NCBI RefSeq assembly: GCF_000276665.1
Contig: NW_004955466.1
Span: 7,096,081-7,160,080, forward strand
Source of the DNA: Chinchilla lanigera
Taxonomy: Eukaryota; Chordata; Mammalia; Rodentia; Chinchillidae
Reading direction: 5' to 3'
Length of the DNA: 64,000 nt
Both the position numbers and the translations under genes were made by a program. A model generated the notes under the pieces. It was not told the DNA's origin. It made no database searches and was given only the letters and a program-made list of their open reading frames with translations. This document shows, in pieces, positions 45,666-58,556 of the stretch. Numbering within the stretch: position 1 is the stretch's first letter; every line of letters starts with the position of its first letter.

Positions 45666-45874
45666 TGCACTTCTGTTGGATGGTACCGGACAGTAGCATT
45701 TATTGTATTTTTAAAAATCATATCTTATAAAGACAGGCATGAAGAAGGACTTTCAGAAATGCTTCAGAAAGTGACAAGAATGATCAGATAAGTGTGTCTG
45801 AAGCAAGGGAGATAATTTTGAGAGAGATTAATGGGGATGTGTCTTTACTAAAATAATGTTTAAATTTATTTTAT

Positions 45875-46025
45875 TTTTTGGTCTTTTTAAGACATGGTCT
45901 CACTATGAGTTCAGGCTGCCTTGAGCTCACTTTGTAGCCCAGGCTGGGCTCAAATTTGCAAAGATCCTCCTGCCTCAGCCTCCTGACTGCTGGGATTACA
46001 GGCATGCGCCACCATGCCTGGCTTA
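45875..46025 (-). mobile_element. B1 SINE
   Basis: AAGACATGGTCTCACTATGA, TAGCCCAGGCTGGGCTCAAA, TCCTCCTGCCTCAGCCTCCT, GCTGGGATTACAGGCATGCG and CCACCATGCCTGGC: well-preserved antisense B1. Confidence 0.95.
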
Positions 46026-46204
46026 ATTTTTAGAATATAAGCATTCAATGTAATTTTCAGTTACCCCTTGTATATCAGAAAATACATAAAGAACTCCAAA
46101 ACATATAAAGAATTTTGAGAAAGAAAAAAGCAAAGATAAACATAATTTAGCAGGGCTTTAGATAAACACCAACAAAAGTATGTACATGAAAAACTTTAAT
46201 AGCA

Positions 46205-46460
46205 TTAGTGTATATATGGGAAGATCACTAGATAGCTAAGACAAGTGTACTGTTGGTTTCTATTGGTTTATTGAAAGGAACAGTTAATGCTTAAATTTTG
46301 TGACCAATATTGCATGCTTATATCTTGTAATCTGAACAACTAATTTGAAGACAATATGCAATACAACAGTCTTTGTTGAATTCCTATCATCTTGTTTTGT
46401 GAGATTGTTTCTAATGTTTTTTAAATTATTTTTTATTCTCTTTAAAATAAAAACAATTTT
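46205..46460 (+). mobile_element. L1 3' tail fragment (type A)
   Basis: GAAAGGAACAGTTAATGCTT, GCATGCTTATATCTTGTAAT, CTGAACAACTAATTTGAAG, CCTATCATCTTGTTTTGTGA and TTTATTCTCTTTAAAATAAA define the most complete copy of type A in the window. Confidence 0.7.
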
Positions 46461-46589
46461 TAAAACTCATGATGAGACATTACTATATAAAAACACCAAT
46501 AGACATCCATGGTATTTTATTATAGAATTAAATATTGCAGGGAATCCAAGTATTTATGAATAGGAGAGGGGGAAACAAACCTATTCATT

Positions 46590-46950
46590 TAATGGGCTGT
46601 TGCATAGGAAAAGGGGCAAACCACTGACTCAGCTCTATGGATGAATCTCAAACACGTCTTACAAAGAGGCATTGAACAAAGTGTTTCAATTGAATGATTC
46701 CATTTAAATGAAGTTTCAGAATAGGCAAAACTAATGACTAAAAATTGTAATAGAACAGAATTTGCCTCTTGGAACCAGGATTGAGTAGGGAGAGGGGTGG
46801 GGAAACTTTCTGGAGTGTTTGGTAACTCAGGATGGAAGAAGATTTAGGCAGGTTATAGCTGCTCACAGAACTTACAGAAGGCTACACTTTGAAAATGTTC
46901 ATCTCATTCTATGTAAGTTGTATCCAAAAAGAGAAAGAAATGTAAACAAA
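46590..46950 (+). mobile_element. L1M 3'UTR fragment
   Basis: CTATGGATGAATCTCAAACA, AAGTGTTTCAATTGAATGAT, TCCATTTAAATGAAGTTTCA, GGAAACTTTCTGGAGTGTTT and TACACTTTGAAAATGTTCAT follow the sense L1M 3' end. This probably ends the element whose ORF2 lies at 43.3-45.3 kb. Confidence 0.7.
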
Positions 46951-47098
46951 GGCAACACGTAGAGAGATGGCTTTACAAAATGACAGAGAAAGAGATGGAC
47001 AGATATGTAAAAAATACTTTACAGTAAATAATGAGATCATAGACTAAATGTTGGATCTATAGCTTTCACTGTGATGTTTTTCAGACTCACGTTTGAAT

Positions 47099-47178
47099 TT
47101 TTTTTTTTGGTTTTTCTCCAGTACCGGAAACCGAACTCACGACCTTGCGCTTGCCAGGCAGGCGCTTTTGCCGCTGAG
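47099..47178 (-). mobile_element. ID-type SINE, 5'-truncated
   Basis: T tract, TTTTTCTCCAGTACCGGAAA, CGACCTTGCGCTTGCCAGGC and AGGCGCTTTTGCCGCTGAG. It lacks the first dozen or so bases of the ID body. Target copies ACGTTTGAAT at 47089-47098 and 47179-47188 are perfect. A 197-codon frame (47093-47686) begins in it and has no motif. Confidence 0.93.
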
Positions 47179-47188
47179 ACGTTTGAAT

Positions 47189-48780
47189 ATTTTAATAATT
47201 AACTGTTGGAGGAAATACTATTGCTTGAGCTTTATTAGACACTGTAACTATAGTAAAAAAGAAGAGCTAAGTTCTAGGGAATTTGCTGGAATACCTGCAA
47301 GGGAAGAAACTTCCCTAACGTGGGGAGACAGCAAGACAGTTGACAATATCGCTGTACTGAACAACTCCAAGAGGTATCTGCGTGGTATGGCAGTCGAGTT
47401 AGAGGAGCCAGAACACGGAAAGAACTATAACATGTTCATCGTCACCTGCATATTTCAAAAAGTAGTATTTTTATTTCCACAAGCAATATCATTGGTTCAT
47501 AAAATTACTTTGCTACAAATTGGCCCCAGATCAACTTCTGTTTTCCCAGTTTTTAAAATCTGGGATTTGGAGACGTTTTACAAAAAGGGTGGAAATTTAA
47601 TCATGTCACTGAAATATATAGGTAGGATTATTTATAGGTATTCTAATTCAATGTACATACATCACATCATAAAAATAACTGAATAGAATAACAGTTTCAT
47701 TTCTACATTATTTTGTGAAAACTTGAATTTAGGATCAAATGAAAGTAGTTCACATCTGATAACTTATTGGGAGATATGCTGGTAATCGTCCAGGAGAAGT
47801 GAATCCACAAACAGATAATGACATATTTCTTTGCGCTTTTTTCTAAGGTGTGTATTCACTGATTTATTTCTTAGATGTAAGGATATAAACCGTTAGAATC
47901 CACAAGGTTCACAACTCTTTTTTGGACTCCTTTTGTGAATAATACATTAACAAGCTTTCAGAAGTTCATAGTCATCTGTTTGACTTAAAAGTGAGACAAG
48001 GGAAGGGAGGAACTAATTTGCAGCAGCTAGAATTTCCGGATCCTTTACTGATCTCCTCATGAATGCATTTTTCTGAGCTTCTCTTTAGTTATATAAAATA
48101 ATGGCATACGCCATCTACATTAGTATTTGTATACTTTAAGAATCTGGTACAAGTGATTGTCTTTGGAGAAATATAAATTTATTTCAAAAGTGAAATATCC
48201 TTGGAAGATGTCTATAAATATATGAGTACTTACTGTAAGGTAGGATATACGCTGTAGGACAATACACATTGTACAATGAAATAATTAGCATAGAAAAGCA
48301 ATCATACACAATTAAAGAGCTGTAATGTAGAGGGCTACACATAAATATAAACCTACACAGCTATTCATTTTCAGTTTTTATTTTTCCTGGGTGTGTGTGT
48401 GTGTGTGTTTTCCTAAGTTTAATGCTAAGTGAAGCATGGAGAAGACCAATTATAAGAAATAATTTAAAAGGCATAACCTTACCTTGGTGTCTCTAGCTAC
48501 ATGGCAAAGGTATGAGATGATCATTACCTTATTCAAAGTTTTACTTGTTTAAAATACTATTAAATGCCTTTTATGTCCTGTAATCTAATTGGTAGAATAA
48601 AGTACAAATACAATTATGAGCAGGAAGCCCGAGTCATGCTTTCATGTAGTTTATTGTAACAGAGAGATGCTGTGTGGGTAAAAACATATGGTATTTATTC
48701 ACAAAGCAGTACTGCTCTGTCATAAAGAAGGATAAACTTGAGTCATTGGTTAAAAAAATAGACACATAAGCTCCATGGTT
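47189..48780. other. Unassigned AT-rich DNA
   Basis: Contains the longest open frame in the window (47093-47686). It starts in an ID SINE and shows no domain, so it is taken as chance. A (GT)n tract lies at 48391-48408. No gene recognised. Confidence 0.4.
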
Positions 48781-48783
48781 TCT

Positions 48784-48883
48784 CTTTTTTGCGGGGAAGG
48801 GTGGTTTCTGGTACCGGGAACTGAACTCATGACCTTGCGCTTGCCAGGCAGGCGCTGTGCCTCTGAGCTAAGTCCCCAGCCCC
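48784..48883 (-). mobile_element. ID-type SINE with target duplications
   Basis: TGGTACCGGGAACTGAACTC, TGACCTTGCGCTTGCCAGGC and CTGAGCTAAGTCCCCAGCC. Target copies CTCCATGGTT start at 48771 and 48884. The tail is unusual: the poly-T is interrupted by GCGGGGAAGGGTGG. Confidence 0.93.
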
Positions 48884-48893
48884 CTCCATGGTT

Positions 48894-49145
48894 CCTCTTA
48901 TAAGAGAAACCCAAAGTACAAGTAAAGAACAAAATAAAAGATAGATAATAGGAAATGGAGCGATAGCTCTGTCACAAAAGGGACAGGGGCCAAGAGAGGC
49001 AGGAAGGGAGAAAGAAGAGAAGAGAAGGAAATGAAAACAGGAATTAAGATGTGTTCTGTTACATGACCCAATACCCTATGAGGAATGTAATCATCATGAA
49101 CCAGAAACATCTACTAATAAAAATAAAATTAAAAAAATTACTGCT
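48894..49145 (+). mobile_element. L1 3' tail fragment (type B)
   Basis: ACAAAATAAAAGATAGATAA, TAGGAAATGGAGCGATAGCT, GAATTAAGATGTGTTCTGTT, CTATGAGGAATGTAATCATC, and CATCTACTAATAAAAATAAA are in sense order. The ID above inserted at its 5' side. Confidence 0.7.
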
Positions 49146-49735
49146 TGAATATCTTAAAAAAATCTCACTAACAAATAATTTCCAATTGGAAAATCCCCTT
49201 ATCATAGGAGAGTGTATTGCATGGGACCTGGTCTAGACCCTGGTGCTCAGTGGGTGAGGGACAAGGGTGAGAGCTGAAAATGGAATGAATAAGGGCTGGT
49301 GAGCGGGTGGTTTGAGGCAAACATGTTAAAGACCTGGAGCAGGAGAGGACCTAGTAACCGAGAAAAGACTAGAGTAGCCAGAGAAAAGATTAAAAACAAC
49401 AAAGCAACACAAACCTGGAAACGCGACCATGATCAACCAGCAAACCATCTGGAACTTGCTAAGTATTTGAGTCTCTGGTTTAAGATCAGTCGGCAGCCAG
49501 AGAAATGCTTCACATTGGTAAGGGATGTGGCATGACTTGGTATCGCCTGCTGTACTTTAGGGAAAGAACTGTAGTAGAGACTTTGCCCAAGTGAGGAAAA
49601 AACAAATAAAGAGTAGGTGTTGTAACAGTCCCAGCAAGAGCCAATGACAGCAGGGGCAGCAGGGAAAGCCCAAAGGAACAGCTTGAGAGAAACTCTATAC
49701 ACTGGCCTTTTAAGGAATCCAGCAATCACCTGCAA
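49146..49735. other. Unassigned DNA
   Basis: No gene or named repeat; overlapping frames on both strands (49299-49735) are motif-free. Confidence 0.35.
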
Positions 49736-49737
49736 CC

Positions 49738-50060
49738 TTTTCTTTTATTTTAAAGATTAAAAAAACTAACAAAACAACAGAGAAGACAAAATCAAAACAA
49801 CACAAAACAACAAGAACAATACATGACCTCAAAACAAAATGATAGGAATTAACAATGTTTGTTACATTACATACTGTTATCTTCAACCAGTTTGCTAGGT
49901 CCACCAGACATAAGAATGTAAGATTGATCAAACAATCAAAGATAGTAACAAGTAAAAAAAAAACAAAACAAAACAACAACATTGGAAATGACGCAGAGCT
50001 TCACCATACAAGATGGCAGGAGTTCAGCTATGGTTCTTATATTGCATGTGGTTGTTTTCA
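49738..50060 (-). mobile_element. L1 3' tail fragment (type A)
   Basis: TTTTATTTTAAAGATTAAAA, CAAAACAAAATGATAGGAAT, TAACAATGTTTGTTACATTA, GTTATCTTCAACCAGTTTGC and GACATAAGAATGTAAGATTG mirror the sense tail at 46.2 kb. Confidence 0.6.
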
Positions 50061-52776
50061 GATCAGTCATTCTGATTACCAGATTCAAATGTGCAAGACT
50101 GGTCAAGAAAAAAACAAAATTTTAAGTGTTGACTGTTCTTTTCTATAAGCCACTGACATCAGCAATACACCTTTAAAACAATTGCTTTAGTGGATTGATA
50201 GGCAGATAGATGGAAAAATGAGTAGAAAAATTTTTAAAGACTTAGCACAGAAAAAATACATAGCTAATTTTTAAAAGGGTCTAGGGAAGGCAGAAGATAA
50301 TTGTGGCAAAAAGAGGATGATTTGGGAAAACACTACCCAGGAAACTTTTAAGAGCGATTCAGAAGTCTCCACATAAAAAAGAAGGGAAAATCAAATGCAG
50401 TTCTGGAGGAAGCAAGAAAGACTTCGAACCAAGGCACCAATGGAGGAATTAGATTTAATTATAAGAATCAGTTAGTAAAATAAGAAACAGAAAAAGATGA
50501 ATATAGACATGGCCAGGTTGGGTTGGCGACCATTAGCTGATCAAGTTTGCATTTGGTAGTCTGAGTTTTCCAGGTGATCTGTGACTCTAGGTTGTCTGCG
50601 GAGAAGGAAGACGGAGTTCAGGAGACACTGCAGAACTCTGAGTACAAAGAGGAGCAGCACTGCAGAGAGTGTGACGGCTGGTTGGTTGGGTCAAGATGGT
50701 AGAACTGTGTGACATTACCAAGCACTGATTTCAGATTGGTCATCCTGGCTTTAAAAACTAAGCTGACTGCCCTGTTTTGAGACTTTCTGAGCAAAGAAAT
50801 GATCTCATTCTCCAATAGACCACATATCTTTCTATCACAAATTAGGGAAAAACTATTCCCTCAGCATCCCTTTCCTATGTCACATCTTAACCTCAGAGAG
50901 TCTGTGAATGAGAGAAGATGCTTCATTCTTCTCCTTTCATACTTTCATTACTCAGTGGGGTCATTCTCTTTGGTGGTTTGGAAGCCTTGTGACCCTAGCA
51001 AAGGCATTCTGGAGGGGCTGTGGCACAGATGCTCCTTCACTTTGAGTCTTTCCCTTTTTGTCCTCTCTCGCAACTCTTCCTTCCTTCCTCCTTCAGTTTT
51101 GGTTGCCTGGTTGTTCTCTCATCTCTCTGCTTCTAAAAGATACAGTGGAAAAGCTACAGTACAAATTTTCATTTTTCAAAGTGATTGTAATTTATGGGAA
51201 TAGCATTTTTAGCCAACATGTGGTACAGGGAGGAAGACCCAAAAAGGTGATTTCCTATCTGATATTATCAAATGCATTTTGAATGTTAGGTCTGCCTAAG
51301 GTGAATAGCCAGTCTCTGGAGCATCACAGCTCTTAAAAATCTGACAACCAGGGGAAATTAACAAGAATATTTATGCAAAATGCCCTTTTGGTTTAGGTTA
51401 TAAACAATAATTTGCTATTTAATTCTGTTGTTCTCTCACATACCAGGACCAGGAAAAAGCAAAGGGAGTGAAGGAAGAGACTTACTTTTAAGAATTGTTT
51501 CTCTTCTAAAAAAAAAAGCATTTAAAATAGATTTCATAAAAAGGCTTTGAGGTGCAATATTCCATATAAGTGATTACAGATACACGTATGGTACAAAGAA
51601 TTTAAAAACCAAATGTTCATGCACCCACCACCAGATAAAAAATAGAGCATTCTATTCTGACTTCACGCCATCTTTGAATATATCTTGGGAGAAAAAGAAA
51701 GATTTTTTAAAAATGAGATTGCCTCAGTTCAGCCACTACCCACATAAAGCCGACCCCAATTATCCAAGGAAGCTCCGAGTTTAACCTCCAAAATAATATG
51801 GCAAGATTCTTAAATTACATCTGATAGAACCATGAAAAAGAACAAGCCTTAGAAAACGGGACCCTTGAAACCACAGAGAGCATCAATGCACCTAGCCCCG
51901 CTATTACTCAGATCCTAAATAACCTGATGAAAACAAGTTTCAGGTGAGATGTAACAGAATCTGTTCCTTGATGTTAGTCCTGCCAAAAGAAGCCATGCCG
52001 CAACCCTGGGTTAATCACTTTCACATCTCCTCTAGAAGGATGCTGCTTTTTATTGCTGCCTTAACTGATGGAATATCACCTTTTCTATTACATGAGAGAG
52101 AAAACACAGCAGAATTTAATAAAAGTTTATCTCTCTCTATCCATACACAATTCCAAACCAAATAAAACAACACAAATACTCTGGCAGGTGATACTTAAAG
52201 TTGTTCTCAAATGTTAACCAAAGTCTTCACAAACCGAGTTCCAAAATGAAAGACTTTACATCCGTTATCCACATAGGACTGAATCATGGAGCTCTGAATT
52301 AAAACACGCCTCAGGCAACAAGTAAATTCCTGTGTTACTACTTTCTCTTGAGTGCCTGACTAATGCAGGATATATCAAAAGTTTCTTAACTATCCAGACT
52401 CCAAGTTCAAACTAAATCATTAATACTACCAAAGTGCAGCTTCTTTTCTGTCTAGTAATGTCTCTGAAGTCTGCTTTATTTTTATTTTTTGGCAGTCTAG
52501 GGTATTTCTTCTAGTGCCTGGCACTAAAGGAGCTGGAAAGTGAGACAATGGCAGTGTTTCTGTGATGAAAAATTGATCTGAAATTCTCAAGAACACATAA
52601 CAAACATGGAAATTTCAAATAAAAGTCCTTTTAAACAGTAAGTTAATATCCAGCTAATAGACATATAAAACGTTCAGTGCTGCAGACATATTTCTTCCAT
52701 ATTTTTATTCTGTAGAGTAAATTAATATTTCTATCTCAGAAAGATAATGGGATGTGTGAATGACAATAGAAAGTCT
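50061..52776. other. Unassigned intergenic DNA
   Basis: No exon recognised. The 134-codon frame at 50799-51203 is Ser/Leu/Phe-rich without a motif. A worn L1M 3'UTR-like trace may lie at 51555-51690 (TTCATGCACCCACCACCAGA). Confidence 0.35.
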
Positions 52777-52792
52777 TCTGAATCTAAACTTT

Positions 52793-52884
52793 TTCTTTCT
52801 TTTTTTTTCTGGTACCAGTAATCAGACTTAGGATCTTGTGCTTACCAGGCAGGCACTTATGTCACTCAGCTATATCCCCAGCCC
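52793..52884 (-). mobile_element. ID-type SINE with 15-bp target duplication
   Basis: TCTGGTACCAGTAATCAGAC, CTTGTGCTTACCAGGCAGGC and CAGCTATATCCCCAGCC. TCTGAATCTAAACTT flanks it at 52777-52791 and 52885-52899, perfectly. The body is more diverged than the copy at 14.1 kb. Confidence 0.93.
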
Positions 52885-52899
52885 TCTGAATCTAAACTT

Positions 52900-54164
52900 C
52901 ACAGATAGATGAAGAGCTCTATGGTCAAAGCAGGGACGATAAAATAGTTCCTGCCTGAGTAATTTCCAGAGTAATGCCATGAGGCCCCTCAAAAGATTAT
53001 GTAGCATGTGAAAGTGTCTTGACAATTACAAAGCACTACATGCATGGGACTATTAGATTTCTCTTATTTTATGCACTAAATTTCAACCCTATCGGTTAAA
53101 GTAATTCTCATTAGAGTAACTTGATTTTAATGCCTTGAAGATATTTTCCAAAGTGTAATCTCCTTTCTGCAAAATCAGAATCAGGAACAGAAATTAATAT
53201 TATAATATTATAGGTAGAAAAATGTGTGTAGGTGCATATGTGTGTGCTTAATTATGTGTGTGTATGTACTACATCCAGCCTGGTAGAGATGGTAAATCCT
53301 GTTATTCATCAAGGGTTTCTCTTCTACCCATTAGCTCGTTTCATCATCTTGAATGACTTCTCTTTAGTAAACCACTATCTACTTCATTTCCAATCACTTT
53401 TTTCTGCTTCCAACTGAGTTAGACTCAAAGTGGGTGGACTTCTCCCGGCCAGGACAGATTTCACAGTCTCCCTATGTGTTCAGTTTAGGTCTGTCACATC
53501 TTCATCCTCTGCTTTGCCAGGTTTCCTTGCCTTTCATGGACATTCTTTTCCATCCTTAATCCTAAAAATCACCCCTTTTGATTCTGCTTCCCATCCAGTG
53601 TTTCCTTTCATTATAAATATAAATACCATGCTACAAAATGTTACCCTTATTCACTAACTCTCCTTCCTCAGGTCTTTATTCCACAGCTCACAGAAGTTTG
53701 GACTTGACCTTCACATGGTTTCTGAGTGTGTTCTACTAGTGGTCACCAAGCCCTGTATACCACCAGGGCCAACTTCTGACTTTTTCAAGCACCTGACTCG
53801 GCCTCCCCTGTAGCTTCGACCACTATTTAGCACTTTTGCCTCTTCCTGTTTTTCTGGGTCCCTGCGTAAGCTTCCTGGATGGCTCCACTTCTGAAACCAG
53901 CTATTGAACACTTGTCTTCCCAGGTACGGAAGGCTGTGTTTTCCCTTGGGATGGCTGAGTTTTCTTTTCCTGACCACCCTCGTCTATACTTACAAACCAA
54001 AGTCATGAATTCAGTGCAGAGGATGCTCGGATTCACATCTCCAAGCCTGGCTTCTCTGTAGATCAGAATTTATGACAATTACTAAGACATTTTCCCAAAC
54101 TACTAACAACCAATTCTAATTCTATTCCTTCTGTGTTACTGAAATGTATCTTCCCTCATTCTCA
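52900..54164. other. Unassigned DNA
   Basis: No gene recognised. The pyrimidine-rich part from 53440 to 53700 is weakly L2-like. Confidence 0.35.
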
Positions 54165-54785
54165 TAGCTGCTGCATTAATTTAAGGCCCCATCATTTTTT
54201 ACCTATTGTGCTAACATTTTTGCAACTATTACAGTAACCTTCGAGTTGCTCTATCTCTCTGACCTCAATACAGCCATAGCATTATCTTCCTAAAATTGCA
54301 TTGTGATCATGACCCTTTATGACTCAAACACTGCTAATGTTTCCAGATTTTCTACAAAATGCGGTCCATTTTAACCTGATATTTAAAGTCACTCACTTCC
54401 TTTCCCTGTCTTGCTAAATATCTCCCCTCTCTAACCCCCAAACCATAGTGTCTCACTTCCCGAAAACTTCTGGTCTGTGAACCTTTCACTGTTTCTATTG
54501 ATATTGCACAGAACTATTCATCTTGTTTCTATAATTCCATTTCCACATCTGGGTCCAGATCCAGTTTCAACTACTATCCCTGTAAATGGATCCTTCATTG
54601 CCAAAACTGGATTTCATTTCTGTTTTGTGCTTCCAGCATTCTTGCAAAATAAATAATGATTTGAATTTTATTATACTTATGTCTATCCTTTAAAGAAGCA
54701 GGACTATCTTATTTATCATTAAGTTCCTCCATGGTTCCTATCTTGTACAAATAGGAATTTGATAAATATACTTAGATTTCAAATG
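54165..54785 (+). mobile_element. L2 LINE fragment
   Basis: GCATTGTGATCATGACCCTT, a CTAATGTTTCCAGATTTTCT, AATGCGGTCCATTTTAACCT and TCTGTGAACCTTTCACTGTT are followed by CCTGTAAATGGATCC, GAAGCAGGACTATCTTATTT and TACAAATAGGAATTTGATAA. The order fits the non-coding 3' end of L2 over 600 bp, with high divergence. Confidence 0.65.
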
Positions 54786-57035
54786 TTATTCATGGAAGAT
54801 TTTTTTTACTAACAGATACTACCAAATACCCTTAGTAGAAGGTAACAGAAGTCCATTCATATGTGTGTAGAAATCCTAAATCTTGAATTAATCAACTCTT
54901 TTTAATTAAGGCACATGAAAATAATTAAGGCACATGAAAATTTCCTTATGCACAAATTTCTTTCCTTTTTCAGATGTGTTTTTGTGTTTTCATTAATAAT
55001 GTTTTAGTAATTGCTCAATAAATATTTGCTGAAAATGTCAAATACATATATGAGCACAGAGGTTCACTTTCTTTACTTTTTAAAAAATGAAAACCTGTCT
55101 TACCAAACACAGGGTTAAAAGGAAAGTGTTCAGCCCACAGTCCAGAGGAGGAAGCTCTTCTTTCACACATGACTAACAACATGCAGCAAGGCTGGGTTCC
55201 AAGAACTGATTTCCTTGTCCCACAAGGCAGCTACTCTCCAGAGAATGGCTTCATTTTCACACAGCTGTCATCTTTTAACCTTATTTTGAAATCAGATCAG
55301 TGCAAAAGCACCTGCCTTTATACCAGGTGCATGGGGACAGGCTTTAGTGAGAGCCAGTGGTCTGATCCTCCCAGTGCCATGTCTTCACACAGATCAGCCA
55401 GGACTGCAGAGAGTAGCCCTCTCCCCTCAGCTGCCATTTAATCCGGAGTGTGCATTTCAGATCCAGTCCATTGTCACAATCCATGTTTGTGACATCTTGT
55501 ATCAGTCTAATTACCTGGTAGAAAACGCTCCATAGCTTGAGTTTCTGGTGAAGTCCAAATCGTTTTTCTTCCACCCACATACTGCTTGACAGTGAGGAAA
55601 CATTTCATTAGTGGTAAGAATGACTTTCTTTTTTATTTTCCATTTTCAGCTTTTTGAAGAATTCTTCTTTGAATGAAAATGCTAGCAAAACCTGATTTTC
55701 ATTTCAACTCATTGTCACTTTGATTTATTTCTCTAAGCACCCAGCAAATGGGAACATAGAGCAAGCAATGAAAATGGCATCCCACTTTTCTTTTCTCTCT
55801 TTCTTTCTTTTTTTTTATTTTTATGAACTCTCTTTTTTTGGCTTTCAGGAAGCTTCTTCCCCAATAAGCCAAAAGGGCTGATGGATGACTTAGAATATGT
55901 GATTACATCTGAAATGACCCAAGTCACTCCTGGCAAGAGAATTTTACCTTTTTTGTTTCTCCCTGGGAGTGGTGTGTGTTTTTGTGCACATATATGTATT
56001 TTGAAATATAGACTCATATTTATGTTTTATATGTGTATGTATATTTGTATATAATATATATTGACACACTAACACAAATTTATACTATTTTATACTGAAA
56101 TAATTTTCAACTAAATTAAACTAATTAAAAAGTGTTGTCTATTCCACTTTATTTTTAGTTCTTACAGTCCTTATTTATTATTTATTGAAGGTCTTCATAA
56201 TTCAGAGAAGAAACCATTCAACAAAAGATAGAAGATGTGAACTGTTCCCCAAGATGACTATAAATGGCATGTACTGTGAATGTGTTCTAATAAAAAAAAT
56301 TTTAAAATTACTAAAAGATAGAACAGCTTATAAATTAGATCTGAGTTGTAACTCTGTGTTACTTCCCAGCTCCAAATTTCTGGCTGTGATACTTGCCTTT
56401 CTGACTTGGTTGCTTAATTCCTAAACAACTTATACATAATTTATTTTGTGAAGATTATGTGGTTCATAGCGAAAATTTTTAACATTAATCCTAGAAATAG
56501 TTTATTTTGCCTGTTGGATACCCAGAAAATGACAATGATGATTAAAGTGTCATCGTGTGATGTTGAAATATTCACAGGCAATATGGATCTTGTGTGGAGG
56601 AAGTCCCTATCTTTACCCCAAACTACCCTTTCACTGTGTGAGTTCAGTTCCTGGGACTGACTGGACTAGAGAGATAGAAGCTCTGTTGTAAACCTTAGGA
56701 TCATAGGGATCAGCCTTGTAAAAGAAATTGAAGATCATGCAGCCCAAACTCCTACCTCCTCTGTTCTTTGTAAACATCAGATGTCTCAGTTGAATAACTG
56801 TCATCAAAAAACAGTTTGGTGTTAAGTGGTCACGTCATGGAGGAACATCTCGGTATTGATTTATTTTCCAGCACCTCTGTATTCCATCGGACAGATAGTC
56901 CTGTTAACTACACCCCCAAAATACATGGATAGCACATGCCTTTCTCACCACTTCTGTGACTGCCATAGACAAAGCCACAAGCATCTCATGGGATTCCTCA
57001 GGAGCTCCCCTGTAATCTTTCTGCTCCTTGCTTTG
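54786..57035. other. Unassigned intergenic DNA
   Basis: No exon or named repeat. A small direct duplication of TAATTAAGGCACATGAAAAT occurs near 54904 and 54923. A pyrimidine-rich run lies at 55785-55815. Confidence 0.35.
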
Positions 57036-57039
57036 CCTC

Positions 57040-57475
57040 ATATAGTCCATTTACCAAACAGCAGCTGAAGCGACGTTTTCATAAAATAATTTAGAACCTG
57101 CTAGTGGTTTTCCATTACACTTAAAAATCAAACCCTAACTGCAAGTTGCCAGGCTGCAGGGAGATCATGTTCTGTTTGTCCATCTGCTGCTGCATTTACC
57201 TGAACTGACACTTCCTCACCGCTCCTTAAACAAACCTAACTTACTTCCGATTGATCTTTCTTGACCAATCCACTTAAATTTGCCACACAGTTCTAATTCC
57301 TATCACATTACCCTGTTTTATACTCTTTATCTTGTTCGTACCTTTATATTTACATTTCTCTCTCTCAGAATACACACCTCGAGAGGATGCTCCGTGTTAT
57401 CCTGCTGCCCACAGTTTCCAGCATTTGTAGTAGTTCCTGGAACATAACAATATTTAAAAATGTGTTTAATTAGGT
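57040..57475 (+). mobile_element. L2 LINE fragment
   Basis: AACCTGCTAGTGGTTTTCCA, AAATCAAACCCTAACTGCAA, CATTTACCTGAACTGACACT, TATTTACATTTCTCTCTCTC and AGTAGTTCCTGGAACATAAC are L2 3' blocks in sense order. Confidence 0.6.
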
Positions 57476-57699
57476 AATATGTAAACGTTTTGCATTCAGT
57501 TACAAATATTTCCTTAAATCTCTCAAGAGCAAGTATCATATTTCATTCAAATAAAATACAGTTATGGAATCACAGCACCCAGAAGAGTGCTGGGATCCCA
57601 GCTATTACGAAGCATAATGTGTGGGAAGATCGAACGCAAAGGAATAGAGGAATCTGGTTCTTTTCAGATGATGAGGAGTACAGTGGAGGACACAGCTGC

Positions 57700-57990
57700 A
57701 CCTAGGGCTGCTATAACAAAGTCCCACACACTGAGTGACTATAAACAACACTGAGGCATTGTGTCACAGTTCTAAGGTCCGCAGACTGAAGTTCAGGTAA
57801 CAACAAGACCATGGTTCCTGAAGAATGTGTTCTGGCTCTCTCTCCTCACTTCTGTCAGGTCCCCGGTAGTGACAGCATAATTTCAGCCTTGACATTTCCC
57901 GTGGGTGGACCCCATAGTTAACTTTCCTTGTGTTCTTCTCATCTCCTCCCAGGTAATTTGTCAATATGTCAAAGTCAAATACCATGTTGA
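57700..57990. mobile_element. Old mammalian interspersed repeat
   Basis: GGGCTGCTATAACAAAGTCC, CACTGAGTGACTATAAACAA, CAGTTCTAAGGTCCGCAGAC and GTGTTCTTCTCATCTCCTCC recall a widely dispersed mammalian repeat. I do not assign the family. Confidence 0.5.
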
Positions 57991-58556
57991 TACCTCTCAG
58001 TGGATGTAGTGAGACATTAGCATATTTCTGTTAACAAAAATAATGCTGTCAAATAGTTGAGTTTAGGTGCTTTAGAACAAGAATATATTTTTTCTTTGCT
58101 TTGCCGTTCCTCTTGGTTTTCCTAGAGCATAATAGTCTAATGCCATTTTCTTTCACAATTATGTCAATAAACTAAAAGACTAAAGTGAATTGTGTTATTC
58201 ACAGTGTTTGTCCTAGATCCTGGGCCTCCTCCTAATTCTTCTTTCATTAATGGCAGAGTCCATTAATAAAATACACAGTGAATATATAGCTGGGAGTACA
58301 CAGGATCATTTCATTAAAGAGAGAAATCAGGAATCATAGGAATGAAGTTGCTATTCTTATTAAAACGGATAGAGAGCTGGAAATGCTAGGGAGTTCTACT
58401 GCTAACAGACTCCAAAGGAAACTGGAAATAAATTGTTCATCAGGACTATGACATCCTATGTCATGAAAATTAAATTTAAACATATCATAGCATATAAATT
58501 TAAAGGTGAGTGTATCAGGTAGGCTTCCTTAGAGGAACCAATTTAAAATACAAATA

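Noticed and set aside
47093..47686. 197-codon open frame, the longest in the window
   Set aside because: It begins inside an antisense ID SINE, its first 30 residues are SINE translation, and the rest shows no domain, signal or codon pattern. One frame of this size in 64 kb of AT-rich DNA can arise by chance.
50799..51203. 134-codon plus-strand frame
   Set aside because: Low-complexity Ser/Leu/Phe composition from a pyrimidine-rich strand; no motif or splice context.
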